DNA of 5,776 nt. It comes from TMED14 sp041179465. GTDB lineage: Bacteria; Bacteroidota; Bacteroidia; Flavobacteriales; Schleiferiaceae. Below the pieces are notes generated by a model that did no database searches, was not told the origin of the DNA, and saw only the letters and a list, made by a program, of their open reading frames with translations. Location: contig JBEGTJ010000087.1 in assembly GCA_041179465.1 (NCBI GenBank), positions 1 through 5,776 of the forward strand, given 5' to 3'. The stretch's first letter is position 1; each line of letters begins with the position of its first letter. The translations under genes and the position numbers were made by a program. Of the stretch, positions 5,741 to 5,776 are shown in pieces.

Positions 5741-5776
5741 CTAAAGGGAGTGAATGAGGCTGCGAAGCTGCGCCGT
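5741..5776 (-). CDS. Possible C-terminal tail of an unidentified upstream gene (partial)
   Basis: Reading leftward from the window edge, one minus-strand frame gives TAQLRSLIHSL and then TAG (5741-5743), ending 11 bases before the obg start. The short spacing, same strand and amphipathic helical look would suit the last helix of an operon partner. In Bacteroidetes adk (adenylate kinase) is often next to obg, but eleven residues cannot identify it. An untranslated leader of obg is an equally reasonable reading. Confidence 0.25.
   Translation of the reverse strand, partial: TAQLRSLIHSL

Noticed and set aside
4845..5744. 299-codon open frame on the plus strand opposite obg
   Set aside because: It mirrors the Obg gene, whose G1-G5 motifs are all intact; the antisense product is a low-information Val/Gly/Ala/Gln-rich string typical of a shadow frame.

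Overview
The window looks like the chromosome of a GC-rich member of the Bacteroidota. The strongest evidence is a secreted PKD-repeat protein with a type B (gliding-motility-associated) C-terminal sorting domain of the type IX secretion system, which is confined to the Bacteroidetes/FCB group. A GHMP kinase of the 'GYDIA' type, known mainly from Bacteroidetes, and an Obg GTPase lacking the extra C-terminal OCT domain fit the same lineage. Coding is very dense: five well supported genes cover nearly everything, neighbours overlap at every junction, and the only gap is 11 bases at 5730-5740.

Plus strand, 1-3850. The window opens inside a class II HMG-CoA reductase gene (about the N-terminal third is missing). 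It is translationally coupled (ATGA overlap) to a GHMP-family kinase, a probable mevalonate-pathway enzyme. The kinase gene in turn overlaps by 31 bases a 731-residue exported protein with a signal peptide, a cysteine-rich N-terminal region, about four PKD-like repeats and the sorting domain. The first two genes point to isoprenoid synthesis through mevalonate. The third is a cell-surface or secreted protein with no obvious functional tie to them.

Minus strand, 5776-3836. Reading leftward, there is a possible 11-codon tail of an unidentified gene, then obg (ribosome-associated GTPase), a PAP2-family membrane phosphatase, and crcB/fluC (fluoride channel). obg and the phosphatase gene overlap by 31 bases and the phosphatase gene and crcB by 4 (ATGA), so they are probably one operon. 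The two gene groups converge and their last 15 bases overlap (3836-3850).

I found no RNA gene, CRISPR array, insertion sequence or clear terminator, and no convincing evidence of a previously undescribed system. The region is mostly ordinary housekeeping and surface-protein coding sequence. The points worth a second look are the surface protein without a visible PorP/SprF partner, the unassigned substrate of the GHMP kinase, and a methionine in the fluoride channel's phenylalanine-box position.
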